From: Limiplasma sp034927815
GTDB taxonomy: Bacteria > Bacillota > Clostridia > Christensenellales > Aristaeellaceae
Assembly: GCA_034927815.1 (NCBI GenBank)
Contig: JAYFPK010000024.1
Location: 1 to 64,000, forward strand
Direction: 5' to 3'
DNA: 64,000 nucleotides
Positions 1 through 8,678 of the stretch are shown piece by piece; position 1 is the first letter of the stretch, and each line of letters opens with the position of its first letter. The notes under the pieces are model-generated. The model searched no databases. It saw nothing but the letters and a program-made list of their open reading frames with translations, and was not told the DNA's origin. The position numbers and the translations under genes are program-made.

Positions 1-424
1 CGGGTCGCTAGCCCTTCGGGCTGTGATCCGGCCTTTCGGTCGTCGCAGCCTTCACTACCGTTCGGCTGCTCGCCTCAAGCCCCACCTCTCGCTCGCTTTT
101 GCCTTCGGCAAAGGGCCCACTGGGCCCACGCTCACTGGCGGCGCCACTGGACGCACGCTTCCCTCCGTGTGATTCGTTGCCTTTGGTCGGCCTCGTCCCG
201 CGCTTCGCTTGGCCGAGGCTACGCGATTCGCTGCTTCCAGCAGCTCGGTCGCTAGTCGGAGCTAAAGCGCCTCCCTCCCCGGCAACTTCGGTCGCGAGTC
301 GGGCCTGCGGCCCTCCCTCATTCCCAAGGCCCCCTAACAACTCCTTTCCCCCTCGGGCGGCCAGGGGCTCTGCCCTGGAACCCGAGTGATGCACACAGGT
401 CCCTTTTCAAAAGTTGCCGCGACT
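1..424. repeat. Dispersed intergenic mosaic repeat, copy R1 (truncated by window edge)
   Basis: This stretch holds no convincing gene. Bases about 41-172 match, with few differences, the reverse complement of about 35162-35285 and, less closely, bases about 30504-30640. Shared blocks include GCTTTTGCCTTCGGCAAAGG, GGGCCCACTGGGCCC and GCTCACTGGCGGCGC. A second shared block, TTGCCGCGACTTAG, ends this copy (411-424) and begins the inverted copy at 35106. The block contains short internal palindromes such as GCCTTCGGC and CCAGGGGCTCTGCCCTGG. Open frames inside it are low-complexity and lack ribosome binding sites. Confidence 0.75.
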
Positions 425-525
425 TAGAGAAGACAATAAGCTTCTTTTGGAACCTGTTTATCCGTTGGCTATGAAACCTTCCTCATTGACTTAATATAAG
501 ATAACGTGTAGCCATGGAGAATGAA

Positions 526-570
526 CAAAACCCCTCCACCGCCCGGAGCAAACCCCAAGGCGGGAGAGGG
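526..570 (-). terminator. Weak terminator-like hairpin after ftsK
   Basis: Read on the minus strand, arms CCCTC-tc-CCGCC and GGCGG-tg-GAGGG flank a loop of about 15 bases and are followed by GTTTTG. It lies 20 bases beyond the ftsK stop codon. The stem has internal mismatches and the T run is short. Confidence 0.4.
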
Positions 571-589
571 AACAACGGCTTCCCACAGC

Positions 590-3481
590 CTATTTCAGCA
601 AAGATTCCTTGAGGCGCTCGTATTCCTCCCAGGACATGAGCACCTCCCTGGGCTTGCTGCCCGTGGACTTGCTGATGATTCCCCGGGCGGCCATGTCGTC
701 AATGAGCCGTCCGGCCCGGGCATAGCCGATCTTCATGCGGCGCTGGAGCATGCTGATGCTGGCCTGTCCGTCGGAAATCACCATTTCGATGGCTTCCTGA
801 AGCTTGTCGTCCAAGCCGCCGTCCCCCATGTCGTCCAGGCCGGTAATGGGGTTTTCCTCGGCGTTGATGGATTCGATGATGTTGGGGTCAAACTCCACAT
901 GGCTGTGGGTTCCAATGTAGTCCACGATCCGCTCGATCTCCCCGTCGCTGAGGAAGCAGCCCTGTACCCGGGTTGGGGTACTGGCCCCCGTGGGGAAATA
1001 GAACATGTCGCCGCGCCCCAGCAGCTTTTCCGCGCCGTTCATGTCCAAAATGGTGCGGCTGTCAATGCTGGAGGATACCGCGAAGGCGATCCGGGAGGGA
1101 ATGTTGGCCTTGATCAGGCCCGTGATCACGTCCACGGTGGGCCTCTGGGTGGCTACCACCATGTGGATGCCCGCCGCCCGGGCCAGCTGGGCGATGCGGA
1201 TGATGCTCTCCTCCACTTCCTTTTTACAGGCCAGCATCAAATCCGCCAGCTCGTCGATGATGATGACGATCCGGGGCAGCTTCTCCTCGTCGGGCCCCAG
1301 CTTGGCATTATAGGCGGCAAGCTCCCGTACGTGCTTGCTTTGCATCTTGTGGTAGCGGTCCAGCATCTCCGCCACGGCCCAGGCCAGGGCTCCGGCGGCC
1401 TTGTGGGGATCGCTGACCACGGGAATCAGCAGATGGGGCACCACGTTGTAGCTTTGCAGCTCCACCACCTTGGGATCGATCATGATCATGCGCACATCCT
1501 GGGGGGAGGAGCGAAAGAGAATGCTGTTGATGATGGTGTTGATGCACACGGATTTACCGCTGCCCGTCTGCCCCGCAATGAGCAAGTGGGGCATCTTCGC
1601 CAAATCGCACAGCACCGGTTTCCCGGCGATATCCCTTCCCAAGGCCACGCTGAGGGGCGACTTGGCCGCGCTCATCTCCTGGCTGAGCAGCACCTCGGAC
1701 AGGGACACGCTGGTGATCTCCTTGTTGGGCACCTCGATGCCAAAGAGGTTGGTTCCCGCGATGGGGATCTCGATGCGCACGCCTCCATTGGCCGCCATTT
1801 CCAAGGCGATGTTGTCCGCGATGCTCATGATCCGCTTGACGTTGATGCCGCTGGATACCAGCCCCAGCTCAAAGCGGGTGACAGCCGGGCCATGGGTGAC
1901 CCGCTGTACCCTGGCCGGAATGCCGAAGCTGTCCAGGGTATTTTCCAGGCGGGCCGCGTTCTCCGTATCCTGAACCCGGGTATCCTGCTGCCTGTGCTGG
2001 GCCATGTTCAGCAGCTCCAGGGGCGGATAGGTGTAAGGCGGCGTGGTCTTTTTTGGGGCCGCCCCCTGTTGGGCGGCTTTGGTGTCCGGCAAAATAAGGG
2101 CGGGCTCGTCCAGGCGCTGCCCGCTCATGGCCGGCTGCTGCGCCTGGCCCGGCCGTTTATAGGCCGCGTACTTCTCCGCCGCAAGCTTTTGCGCCCTGGG
2201 CGGGGGCGGCGCTTCCTCAAAGGCCGGTGCGGGTTCCTCCTGGGGCTCCTCCTGCTGGAGGGCAGCGTTGGCGGCAAAGGCCTGCTCCAGCTCCGCCTTG
2301 CGCCGCAGGATCTCCTCCATCCGCTGGCTCACCTTCTGGGAGGCCCGGTCCTTGGGCGCCTTTCCAGGCGCTTCCACCCTGGCCCCCACCTCGCTGGGGG
2401 TAAAGACCATTTCCGTTTGGATCGCAGGCTGCCCTAAGGGCCCCAGGGTGGTTTTGGCTTTCGTTTTGCCGCCGCCCTTGCGCCAGGTAGGCGCTTCGCC
2501 GGTGGGGCTTACCATGATTTCATCATAAAGCCCCACCTGTCCGTTGGGAGGCATGGCAAAATCCCCTTGCCCAAAGCCGGGGGCGGCTTCCCCGTAGCCT
2601 CCTTGGGGCACGGCGGGCATCCCCGGCATGGCCGGGTAGCCCATGGGCATCATCGGCCCAGGCATTCCCTGTGCGGCTACGGGATAGGGCATGCTTCCCT
2701 GGCTCCAGCCGGACATTTCCACGGGGATGGCCTGTTCCTCCTGGCGCGCCTTCTTGCCCTTGCGCCGGTAGGCGGGTTCAGGGCGTCCGGCCTGGGCCAT
2801 TTGTTGCCGCTGGAACTCCTGGGCCTGCCGCAGGCGCTCCTGCTCCCGGGCTTCCAGTCTGGCGTCGGTCCTCTCCTTGAGCTCCCGGCCAAAGCCGATC
2901 ACATCAAAGCGGGAGAACAGCATCACGCAGACGATGCAAATCAGCACCAGCACCACCATGCTCCCCGTGGTGCCCACATAGGTCCACAAGGCCCAGCCCA
3001 GCAGCATGCCCAAAGCGCCGCCAAAGGTATTGTATCTTTCGCAGAGCTCATAGGCCCCCTGCATCATGCCCATAAAACCCTCGGGCTGGGGCGACAGGGC
3101 CGCCCGGTTATACTGGACCACCTGCTCCATGAAGCTGTTCTCGCCCACCTTGCTGAGCAGGTTAAAAATCGCCAGAATGCACAAATACACGGTCATCATC
3201 AGCAAAATGCCCCGCACGGGCATGCTGCGCCGGGCGGAAAAGCTCAACAGCACCCCGCCCCAAATCAAAAACAGCGGAATCCCCAGGCACAGCGCCCCGC
3301 CCATGCCCCGCATCACGGCGCGGACCATGTCAAAGGCGGAGCCGCGAAGCCCCGCCAGCATCGACAGCAGGGCCAGCACTCCCAAAGCGATCAGCGCAAT
3401 GCCCATCATGCTGCGAAGCATCAGGGACTCCGAGGAATATTCACGCGCAACCCGCTTTTTGCCGCGCCCCTTCTGTTGCAT
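590..3481 (-). CDS. ftsK: DNA translocase FtsK/SpoIIIE
   Basis: ATP-driven, membrane-anchored motor that pumps DNA through the closing division or sporulation septum. The 963-residue protein has several hydrophobic segments in its first ~180 residues and a long Pro/Gln/Gly-rich linker. A RecA-like motor follows, with Walker A GQTGSGKS near residue 637 and Walker B VIIIDELADL near 738. A C-terminal winged-helix (gamma) domain spans about 892-955 and in this family reads oriented octamers. The linker makes it longer than typical SpoIIIE (~790 aa). The ATG at 3481 is preferred over an in-frame ATG at 3499 because TTGGAGGAC lies just upstream of the former. It follows the lipoprotein gene by 29 bp, so the two probably share a promoter. 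Whether it acts in vegetative division, sporulation or both cannot be told. Confidence 0.95.
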   Translation of the reverse strand: MQQKGRGKKRVAREYSSESLMLRSMMGIALIALGVLALLSMLAGLRGSAFDMVRAVMRGMGGALCLGIPLFLIWGGVLLSFSARRSMPVRGILLMMTVYLCILAIFNLLSKVGENSFMEQVVQYNRAALSPQPEGFMGMMQGAYELCERYNTFGGALGMLLGWALWTYVGTTGSMVVLVLICIVCVMLFSRFDVIGFGRELKERTDARLEAREQERLRQAQEFQRQQMAQAGRPEPAYRRKGKKARQEEQAIPVEMSGWSQGSMPYPVAAQGMPGPMMPMGYPAMPGMPAVPQGGYGEAAPGFGQGDFAMPPNGQVGLYDEIMVSPTGEAPTWRKGGGKTKAKTTLGPLGQPAIQTEMVFTPSEVGARVEAPGKAPKDRASQKVSQRMEEILRRKAELEQAFAANAALQQEEPQEEPAPAFEEAPPPPRAQKLAAEKYAAYKRPGQAQQPAMSGQRLDEPALILPDTKAAQQGAAPKKTTPPYTYPPLELLNMAQHRQQDTRVQDTENAARLENTLDSFGIPARVQRVTHGPAVTRFELGLVSSGINVKRIMSIADNIALEMAANGGVRIEIPIAGTNLFGIEVPNKEITSVSLSEVLLSQEMSAAKSPLSVALGRDIAGKPVLCDLAKMPHLLIAGQTGSGKSVCINTIINSILFRSSPQDVRMIMIDPKVVELQSYNVVPHLLIPVVSDPHKAAGALAWAVAEMLDRYHKMQSKHVRELAAYNAKLGPDEEKLPRIVIIIDELADLMLACKKEVEESIIRIAQLARAAGIHMVVATQRPTVDVITGLIKANIPSRIAFAVSSSIDSRTILDMNGAEKLLGRGDMFYFPTGASTPTRVQGCFLSDGEIERIVDYIGTHSHVEFDPNIIESINAEENPITGLDDMGDGGLDDKLQEAIEMVISDGQASISMLQRRMKIGYARAGRLIDDMAARGIISKSTGSKPREVLMSWEEYERLKESLLK

Positions 3482-3510
3482 TCTGTCCTCCAAGATCATA
3501 ATGTACCGCG

Positions 3511-4692
3511 CTATTTGGCGAGGCGTATGGAATGAAGCACCCCTGATTCACCGGCATGCAGCCGGAGCTGGTAGCCGCCGAAGGTATAAAAATCGCTCTC
3601 CCCGGGAGGGATGCCATAGTCATAAGCAAGGCTTTCATCAAAAACCGCGGTTTGCTCCGGCTCTCCCAAAATCTCCCGCCAGCGCTCCCGGGGGGTGCTT
3701 CCGGCCTGGATGCCAAAGAGATTGGCCCGGGTGCTTTGAAGCCCCTCCACCACCGAGTGGTCATACCCCCCGGAGAGGGCGTCGGAGAGAATGAGCACCT
3801 GCCGGAACAGGGGCGCTTCCATCTGGTAGTATTTGCCCGCCGGGTATTGGTCCGGCTCCCGGAGCAGGCGGTACTTGTCCACTATGCCGGGCAAGGCTTC
3901 CCCGATGGCCACAGGCACATGGGGCAGGCGTCCCTCTGCCACGGCCTTCCCGATGGCCTCCTTGGCCTGGGCGTCGGTAAGGGCCTCGGGCTTTACCCCC
4001 AACCGGCCCAGCGCACCCTCCCAGTTCAGCAGGTCCGCCAATTCCTCGTAATAGAATTGTCCCGCCCCCGCGTAGTCGCTGATGAGGGAAAACTGGGATT
4101 CGGGGTAATAGAAGGTCAGCCCGTCCTCGTCCAGGGAGAAGTTGTCTATGGGAAGGGGTGTGAGCTGGCTGTTTTTCATGTAGCCGGACAGCTCCTCCGC
4201 AAGCGACGCTTCCAGGATCTCCTCCATTTTGGCGGTAGCGGCGGGAACATCCTTGAACAGCTCTTCCGCCTGGAGGGGCTTTCCAGTTTGAAGGTCATAG
4301 CACAGGGCCGTGTAGGCTTGTCCATTGCGGCCATGGGTCATCTGACCCTTGGCGCTGAAGGTGACGCTGAGCAGGTCGTTTTTCAGGAAGGCCTGATACT
4401 CCACCACCAGGCCCCATCCGCCCTCCCGCAAGGTGCTCAGGGATACCAAATGCTTGGCGATCTCCCCCCGGAGGATGATATCGTCGTTCACCGCCTGCTG
4501 GAGGCCGGCGTCGGCCATTCCCTCCAACTGCGGATAGGCCACCAGGTTTTCCCCGATGGCCGTTCGCACATCTTTCAGCGTGGGCGCGGCAGCCGGGCCG
4601 GCCGCCTCCGCTTGGGCGGCGGGTGAGCAGCCCAGGGCAAACAAGCACACGGCGCAAAAAAACGTCAGGATTTTCCTCAAGGTACGCATCAT
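3511..4692 (-). CDS. Probable secreted lipoprotein, DUF3298/RsiV-like
   Basis: A 393-residue protein with an N-terminal hydrophobic signal (about residues 5-22) ending in FALGC, a slightly atypical lipobox, so probably a lipid-anchored extracytoplasmic protein. The middle contains YDLQTGKPLQAEELFKD and LTFYYPESQ, segments typical of DUF3298/DUF4163 domains found in RsiV-like anti-sigma factors and cell-wall proteins. The start is set by GGGAGG seven bases before ATGATG. A promoter with an unusual inverted repeat lies directly upstream, and ftsK follows 29 bp downstream. The ligand and role are unknown. The family assignment rests on motif resemblance only. Confidence 0.7.
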   Translation of the reverse strand: MMRTLRKILTFFCAVCLFALGCSPAAQAEAAGPAAAPTLKDVRTAIGENLVAYPQLEGMADAGLQQAVNDDIILRGEIAKHLVSLSTLREGGWGLVVEYQAFLKNDLLSVTFSAKGQMTHGRNGQAYTALCYDLQTGKPLQAEELFKDVPAATAKMEEILEASLAEELSGYMKNSQLTPLPIDNFSLDEDGLTFYYPESQFSLISDYAGAGQFYYEELADLLNWEGALGRLGVKPEALTDAQAKEAIGKAVAEGRLPHVPVAIGEALPGIVDKYRLLREPDQYPAGKYYQMEAPLFRQVLILSDALSGGYDHSVVEGLQSTRANLFGIQAGSTPRERWREILGEPEQTAVFDESLAYDYGIPPGESDFYTFGGYQLRLHAGESGVLHSIRLAK

Positions 4693-4702
4693 CAGTCCGC
4701 CT

Positions 4703-4746
4703 CCCCTTTCGCTGTTACAGTACTCTTTATTATACAGCGAAAGGGG
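4703..4746. promoter_or_regulatory. Perfect 12-bp inverted repeat across a promoter
   Basis: CCCCTTTCGCTG (4703-4714) and CAGCGAAAGGGG (4735-4746) are exact inverted copies separated by 20 bp. The upstream arm lies in the -35/-10 spacer and the downstream arm at or just after the expected transcription start. The structure therefore spans the -10 box and fits an operator better than a transcript hairpin. No candidate repressor gene is adjacent. Confidence 0.6.
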
Positions 4747-4757
4747 AAGTGTTGCAA
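4729..4757 (-). promoter_or_regulatory. Sigma-A type promoter for the lipoprotein-ftsK pair
   Basis: Reading the minus strand, TTGCAA and a perfect TATAAT are separated by exactly 17 bp. Transcription should start near 4722, about 30 bases before the lipoprotein ATG. Confidence 0.75.
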
Positions 4758-4783
4758 GTTTGTTACACGTTTTGCCAAAGTTT

Positions 4784-5395
4784 TTATGGACTTGTTTCCG
4801 ATTCAAGAACTTCCGCGGAAATCCCCGACAAAATTGGCTGCAGCTGCACCCCGGACAGGGCGGACACGATGGTCTTGGGGATCAGGGAGAAATCCGCCAC
4901 CAAGGAGCGTGGCTTGTGGAAAGGATCATCCTGGGTGAAGGGGACAAAGTATACATTGCGCTGGGCCAGCAGCCGGCCGATGTTCTGGGCCGCGGTGCTG
5001 AGGCCGTCGTTGGTGGACACGGCCAGCACCAACGGCCGGTCATTGCGCAGATGGGATTTGGCCCCCAAAAGCGCCGGGGTATCATAGACGGCGGCGGCAA
5101 GCTTTGCCAGGCTGTTGCCCGTGGCCGGGGCCATGATGTATACGTCCGTCAGCCGCTTGGGTCCGATGGGTTCCACCTGCTGCAATGTGGTAAAGGGCTC
5201 CTTCCCCGTGATTTCCTGGGCGCGGTCCCATATGGACTGGGCCGTTTGAAACCGCGTGTCCAAAAGGGCTACATTATAGGAGAAAATGGGCTGCACCTCG
5301 TATCCCCGCCGGACGAGCTCCTCCATCTGTTCCAACGTCTTTTCAATGGTACAAAAAGAACCTGTCAGCGCAAAGCCAATGCTGGTCTTTTTCAT
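4784..5395 (-). CDS. dpaB: Dipicolinate synthase subunit B (SpoVFB)
   Basis: Flavoprotein-like subunit of dipicolinate synthase, which with DpaA converts a lysine-pathway intermediate into dipicolinic acid, the spore-core chelator for calcium. The 203-residue protein has the nucleotide-binding start GFALTGSFCTI, the segment VYIMAPATGNSLAKLA and the C-terminal FVPFTQDDPFHKP. All are characteristic of the family, and length is normal (~200). Its ATG overlaps the dpaA stop codon (ATGA, 5392-5395), indicating translational coupling. In Bacillus the pair is expressed in the mother cell late in sporulation. Its presence implies an endospore former. Confidence 0.95.
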   Translation of the reverse strand: MKKTSIGFALTGSFCTIEKTLEQMEELVRRGYEVQPIFSYNVALLDTRFQTAQSIWDRAQEITGKEPFTTLQQVEPIGPKRLTDVYIMAPATGNSLAKLAAAVYDTPALLGAKSHLRNDRPLVLAVSTNDGLSTAAQNIGRLLAQRNVYFVPFTQDDPFHKPRSLVADFSLIPKTIVSALSGVQLQPILSGISAEVLESETSP

Positions 5396-6231
5396 GCGGA
5401 CATTCCCCCTGTCAGTCGAATCATGGCGTCATAGAGCGCCTGGGCGGCGCTTTCGGGCGCGTAACGGCCGGGAATCCCAGGCAGGAACGCCACCGCCAGG
5501 CCCATGGCCTCCGCCTCCTCCCGGTCAAAGCCATAGGGGGCGCTGGCCAACTCCATGAGCAGCGCATCCTTGGAAACGGCCCTCAGGGCATCCTTCCCCA
5601 GCACCTGGGCCGCCACGGTATTCAAAAAAACCCGTGTCCGCCTCAGCGCATCGGGAAGCTCCTCCAGGGAAATAGCCTCCAGGCCATCCTCTCGGGCCTG
5701 CTCCCTGGCCTTTTCACTGCGGGCAGCCACCTTCACCCGCCCCCCCAGGGCATGAAGCTTCAGGGCCAAGGCCCGGCCAAAGCGGCCATAGCCCGCCACC
5801 AGGTGGGTACAGCCGGAAATGGTGCATGGAAGCTGCTTCATGGCGTAGCACAAAGCGCCCTCTGCGGAAATGTCCGTATTGGTTTGCAAAAATCCCTCAT
5901 CCTGGCTGTAGGCAAGGAGGCGCAGCCCCTTCTCCTCCCATTCCCGGGAGGGCAAACGGTTCCTCCAATCCTCCCCCAGCAGGGCACAGGTCCCCGGCTT
6001 GGCCCGCGCCAGCACCGTATCAAGCTCAATGGAAAGCCCCCGAAGGTTTGGCACCATTCCCCCAGGGGAGGAATAGGGGTAGGCAAACAAAAGGAGCTCC
6101 GCTTCCTCCACCGGACAGGGCTCCTCCTCCTGCCGCAGCCCCAGCGTATTTACCGTATAGCCTTTTTTCTCCAGCAGCAAGGCCAGGCGCAGGGCCCGTT
6201 CATCGCCGCCAATCACTGCCGTCCTTTTCAA
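5392..6231 (-). CDS. dpaA: Dipicolinate synthase subunit A (SpoVFA)
   Basis: NAD(P)-binding subunit of dipicolinate synthase. The 279-residue protein has an N-terminal dipicolinate synthase domain (AVIGGDERALRLALLL) and a Rossmann fold with VAGYGRFGRALALKL. I place the start at TTG 6231, because GGGAGG lies eight bases upstream and the next residues (KRTAVIGGDERA) match the usual N terminus. No suitable ATG exists close by. The stop overlaps the dpaB start by four bases. A sporulation-type promoter candidate lies just upstream. Confidence 0.93.
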   Translation of the reverse strand: MKRTAVIGGDERALRLALLLEKKGYTVNTLGLRQEEEPCPVEEAELLLFAYPYSSPGGMVPNLRGLSIELDTVLARAKPGTCALLGEDWRNRLPSREWEEKGLRLLAYSQDEGFLQTNTDISAEGALCYAMKQLPCTISGCTHLVAGYGRFGRALALKLHALGGRVKVAARSEKAREQAREDGLEAISLEELPDALRRTRVFLNTVAAQVLGKDALRAVSKDALLMELASAPYGFDREEAEAMGLAVAFLPGIPGRYAPESAAQALYDAMIRLTGGMSA

Positions 6232-6261
6232 GAAAACCGCCTCCCGCCAATGCTCATGCAG

Positions 6262-6288
6262 CATTCTATGCGGAAGGCGGTAGGGGGT
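6262..6288 (-). promoter_or_regulatory. Candidate sigma-K/sigma-E type sporulation promoter for dpaAB
   Basis: On the minus strand, AC is followed after 16 bases by CATAGAATG, close to the sigma-K pattern (AC, then CATANNNTA). It ends about 30 bases before the dpaA TTG start. dpaAB is sigma-K controlled in Bacillus subtilis. The match is short, so this is suggestive only. Confidence 0.35.
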
Positions 6289-6304
6289 GCGGCCCCGCGG
6301 CCCT

Positions 6305-8563
6305 TTATAGGGCGTGAATCGCCTCGTCCCGAAGCTCCACATTTTTCCCGCACAGGGTCAAGGCCAGCGGCTCGCCCTGAAGCAAGCTCACCTGGGCCTG
6401 CTCCCTGGTGACGGCCAGACGCAGGAGCCGTCCCCGGTAGTGGAACTGGAAGGAGTAGCCCTGCCAGGCCTTGGGCAAATAGGGCGCGAGGGAGAGGCCC
6501 TCCACCGTACGCATGCCCGCGAAGCCCTGGGCGATGGACAGCCAGCTCCCCGCCATGCTGGTGATGTGGAGTCCATCCTGGGTGTCATGGTTCAGGTTGT
6601 CCAGGTCCAGGCGGGCCGTGCGCTGGTACATCTCCACCGCCTTGTCCTGATAGCCCAATTCCGCCGCCAGCACGCTGTGGATGCAAGGGGAAAGGCTGCT
6701 TTCATGGACGGTCATGGGTTCGTAAAAATCGAAATTGCGCTTCTTGGTTTCCCGGTCGTACAGGTGCCCCAGGAAGTACAGCCCCTGGAGCACGTCCGCC
6801 TGCTTGATGAAGCAGGAGCGCAGGATCTTGTCCCAGGACCAGTGCTGGTTGATGGGCCGCTGATCCCCGGGAATGGCGGAGGCGGGCATCAGTTCCTTGT
6901 CCAGGAAGGTGTCGTGCTGGACAAAAATGCCCAGCTCTTCATCCTGGGGGTAGTACATCTTCGCTACAATCTCCCGCATGCGATCCAATTCCTCCTGGGT
7001 CACCCCCAGCTTGTCCTTGCGCTCCCGGGAGGCCTTCGCCGCCACGGTATAGAAAAGCTCCAGGCTCCAGGCGGCGATGCGGTTGGTATACCAGTTGTTG
7101 TTGACGTTGTTCTCGTACTCGTTGGGGCCGGTGACGCCGTGGATCATGTAGCTTTGCCGCCGCTGGGAAAAATGCACCCGGTCCGCGTAAAACCTGGCTA
7201 TGCCGCAGAGCACGTCAAAGCCCTCGTTCACGATGTACTGGCTGTCCCCGGTGTAGGTGGTGTAGTGGAAAATGGCGTAGGCCATGGCCCCGTTGCGGTG
7301 GATCTCCTCAAAGGTGATCTCCCATTCGTTGTGGCACTCGATCCCCGTAAAGGTCACCATGGGGAACAGCGCGCCCCGAAGCCCTTGCTGGCGGGCGTTT
7401 TCATAGGCGCCCTCCAGCTGCAAATACCGGTACCAAAGCAGCTGCTTGGCTACCTCCTGCCCCGCCACCGCCAAATAGACGGGCAAGCAGTATCCCTCCG
7501 TATCCCAATAGGTGGCCCCGCCGTATTTTTCCCCGGTGAAGCCCTTGGGGCCGATGTTCAGCCGGGCGTCATCCCCGGAATAGGTGCTCAGCAAGTGGAA
7601 CAGGTTGAAGCGGATGCCCTGCTGGGCGGCGTCATCCCCGTCAATGCGCACATCGCAACCCTTCCAGCGTTCCTTCCAGGCGGCTGTGTGCTCCTGGCGC
7701 AGCGCTTCATAGCCCACCTCCCGGGCCCGGGAGGTGGCCCGCAGCGCCAGGGTGGTGAGCACATTTTGCTCATAGTCCCGGCTGGTAAAGCAAAGGGCAA
7801 ACTTCTCCAGGATGGCCGTTTCCCCCGCCGCCACCGTCCCGGCATAGGCGGCCTGAACATAGCCGCTTTCCAGGGTTCTCCCCTGGGCCTCCAGCCCCTC
7901 CGCCCAGCAGCTCATGGCGGCGGCCACCGCAAAGCGCGGCGCGCCAAAGGGATTCTCCTTGGTACGGGCCAGCAGGGCCAGTCCATCCTCGCTTTCCTCC
8001 TGGGCCAGCATCTCCCAGAAGCTTTCCTCGTAGTTGCTGTCCAGGTTGCGGACATTTCCGTCCAGATAGGGCGTCATTTCAATCCTGGCCTCATAATCCG
8101 GGGTAATGGCGTAGGAGATGGCCAGCAGCTCCTTCTGGGCCAGGGACACGAACCGCTCCGCCTTGACGCGTACCGTTCCCTTGGGGGTTTTAACGGCAAA
8201 GCGGCGGGTGAACATGCCTCTTTCCATATCCAATTCCCGCTCAAAGGAGAGGAGCTCGGCCTGATGCAGATCCAACGGAACGCCGTCGATCTTCACGCGG
8301 ACGCCCATGAGCCTGACGGCGTTGATGGCTTTGCCGAAGTATTGCGGGTAGCCGTTCTTCCACCACCCCACCCGGGTTTTATCCGGAAACCATACCCCGG
8401 CCAAATAGGTGCCCAAATGGGTATCGCCGCTAAAATCCTCCTCGAAATTTCCGCGCATGCCCATGTATCCATTTCCAATGGAGGTCAGGCTCTCGGAAAT
8501 GCGAATCCTGTTTTCATCCAGCCCTTTTTCCATTACCTTCCAGGGATGCACCTCATACCCCAT
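6305..8563 (-). CDS. Glycoside hydrolase family 65 disaccharide phosphorylase (maltose phosphorylase-like)
   Basis: Intracellular inverting phosphorylase that splits an alpha-glucosyl disaccharide with phosphate to beta-glucose 1-phosphate and a sugar. The 752-residue protein has an N-terminal beta-sandwich, an (alpha/alpha)6 barrel and a small C-terminal domain. GPNEYENNVNNNWYTN carries the expected general-acid Glu at residue 482. FIKQADVL and TVHESSLSPCIHS are typical of the active-site region of maltose phosphorylases. There is no signal peptide. The start at 8563 follows AGGAG. Kojibiose, trehalose or nigerose phosphorylase remain possible because linkage specificity cannot be read safely. 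No beta-phosphoglucomutase gene is adjacent. It is divergent from the nuclease-helicase gene. Confidence 0.88.
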   Translation of the reverse strand: MGYEVHPWKVMEKGLDENRIRISESLTSIGNGYMGMRGNFEEDFSGDTHLGTYLAGVWFPDKTRVGWWKNGYPQYFGKAINAVRLMGVRVKIDGVPLDLHQAELLSFERELDMERGMFTRRFAVKTPKGTVRVKAERFVSLAQKELLAISYAITPDYEARIEMTPYLDGNVRNLDSNYEESFWEMLAQEESEDGLALLARTKENPFGAPRFAVAAAMSCWAEGLEAQGRTLESGYVQAAYAGTVAAGETAILEKFALCFTSRDYEQNVLTTLALRATSRAREVGYEALRQEHTAAWKERWKGCDVRIDGDDAAQQGIRFNLFHLLSTYSGDDARLNIGPKGFTGEKYGGATYWDTEGYCLPVYLAVAGQEVAKQLLWYRYLQLEGAYENARQQGLRGALFPMVTFTGIECHNEWEITFEEIHRNGAMAYAIFHYTTYTGDSQYIVNEGFDVLCGIARFYADRVHFSQRRQSYMIHGVTGPNEYENNVNNNWYTNRIAAWSLELFYTVAAKASRERKDKLGVTQEELDRMREIVAKMYYPQDEELGIFVQHDTFLDKELMPASAIPGDQRPINQHWSWDKILRSCFIKQADVLQGLYFLGHLYDRETKKRNFDFYEPMTVHESSLSPCIHSVLAAELGYQDKAVEMYQRTARLDLDNLNHDTQDGLHITSMAGSWLSIAQGFAGMRTVEGLSLAPYLPKAWQGYSFQFHYRGRLLRLAVTREQAQVSLLQGEPLALTLCGKNVELRDEAIHAL

Positions 8564-8615
8564 GTTCCTGCTCCTCTCGCCCTGTTTCCTTTGTTTTGAC
8601 GCGGCCGCCTCTTCC

Positions 8616-8654
8616 TTGCCACGTTCCCCGGCTCGGGTTATAATGAGTATATCA
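8616..8654. promoter_or_regulatory. Overlapping divergent promoters (GH65 gene / EndoQ-UvrD gene)
   Basis: Plus strand: TTGCCA (8616-8621), 17 bp, TATAAT (8639-8644), giving a leader of about 28 bases before the ATG at 8679. Minus strand: extended -10 TGATATACT (8646-8654) reading toward the GH65 gene. The two -10 boxes are separated by one base, so simultaneous occupation by two polymerases looks impossible. Confidence 0.6.
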
Positions 8655-8678
8655 TAGAAGAAACGCGGGTGCACCTGA

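Noticed and set aside
8..394. Overlapping open frames in the repeat at the window start
   Set aside because: Low-complexity translation, no ribosome binding site, and the DNA is a repeat with non-coding relatives elsewhere.
521..2437. 638-codon open frame on the plus strand
   Set aside because: It lies wholly antisense to ftsK; high GC at third positions of the real gene keeps the opposite strand open. The translation is His/Gly/Leu-rich with no family motifs and no ribosome site. The same applies to long antisense frames such as 6314-8599, 9255-10328, 26750-28231 and 60636-62030.
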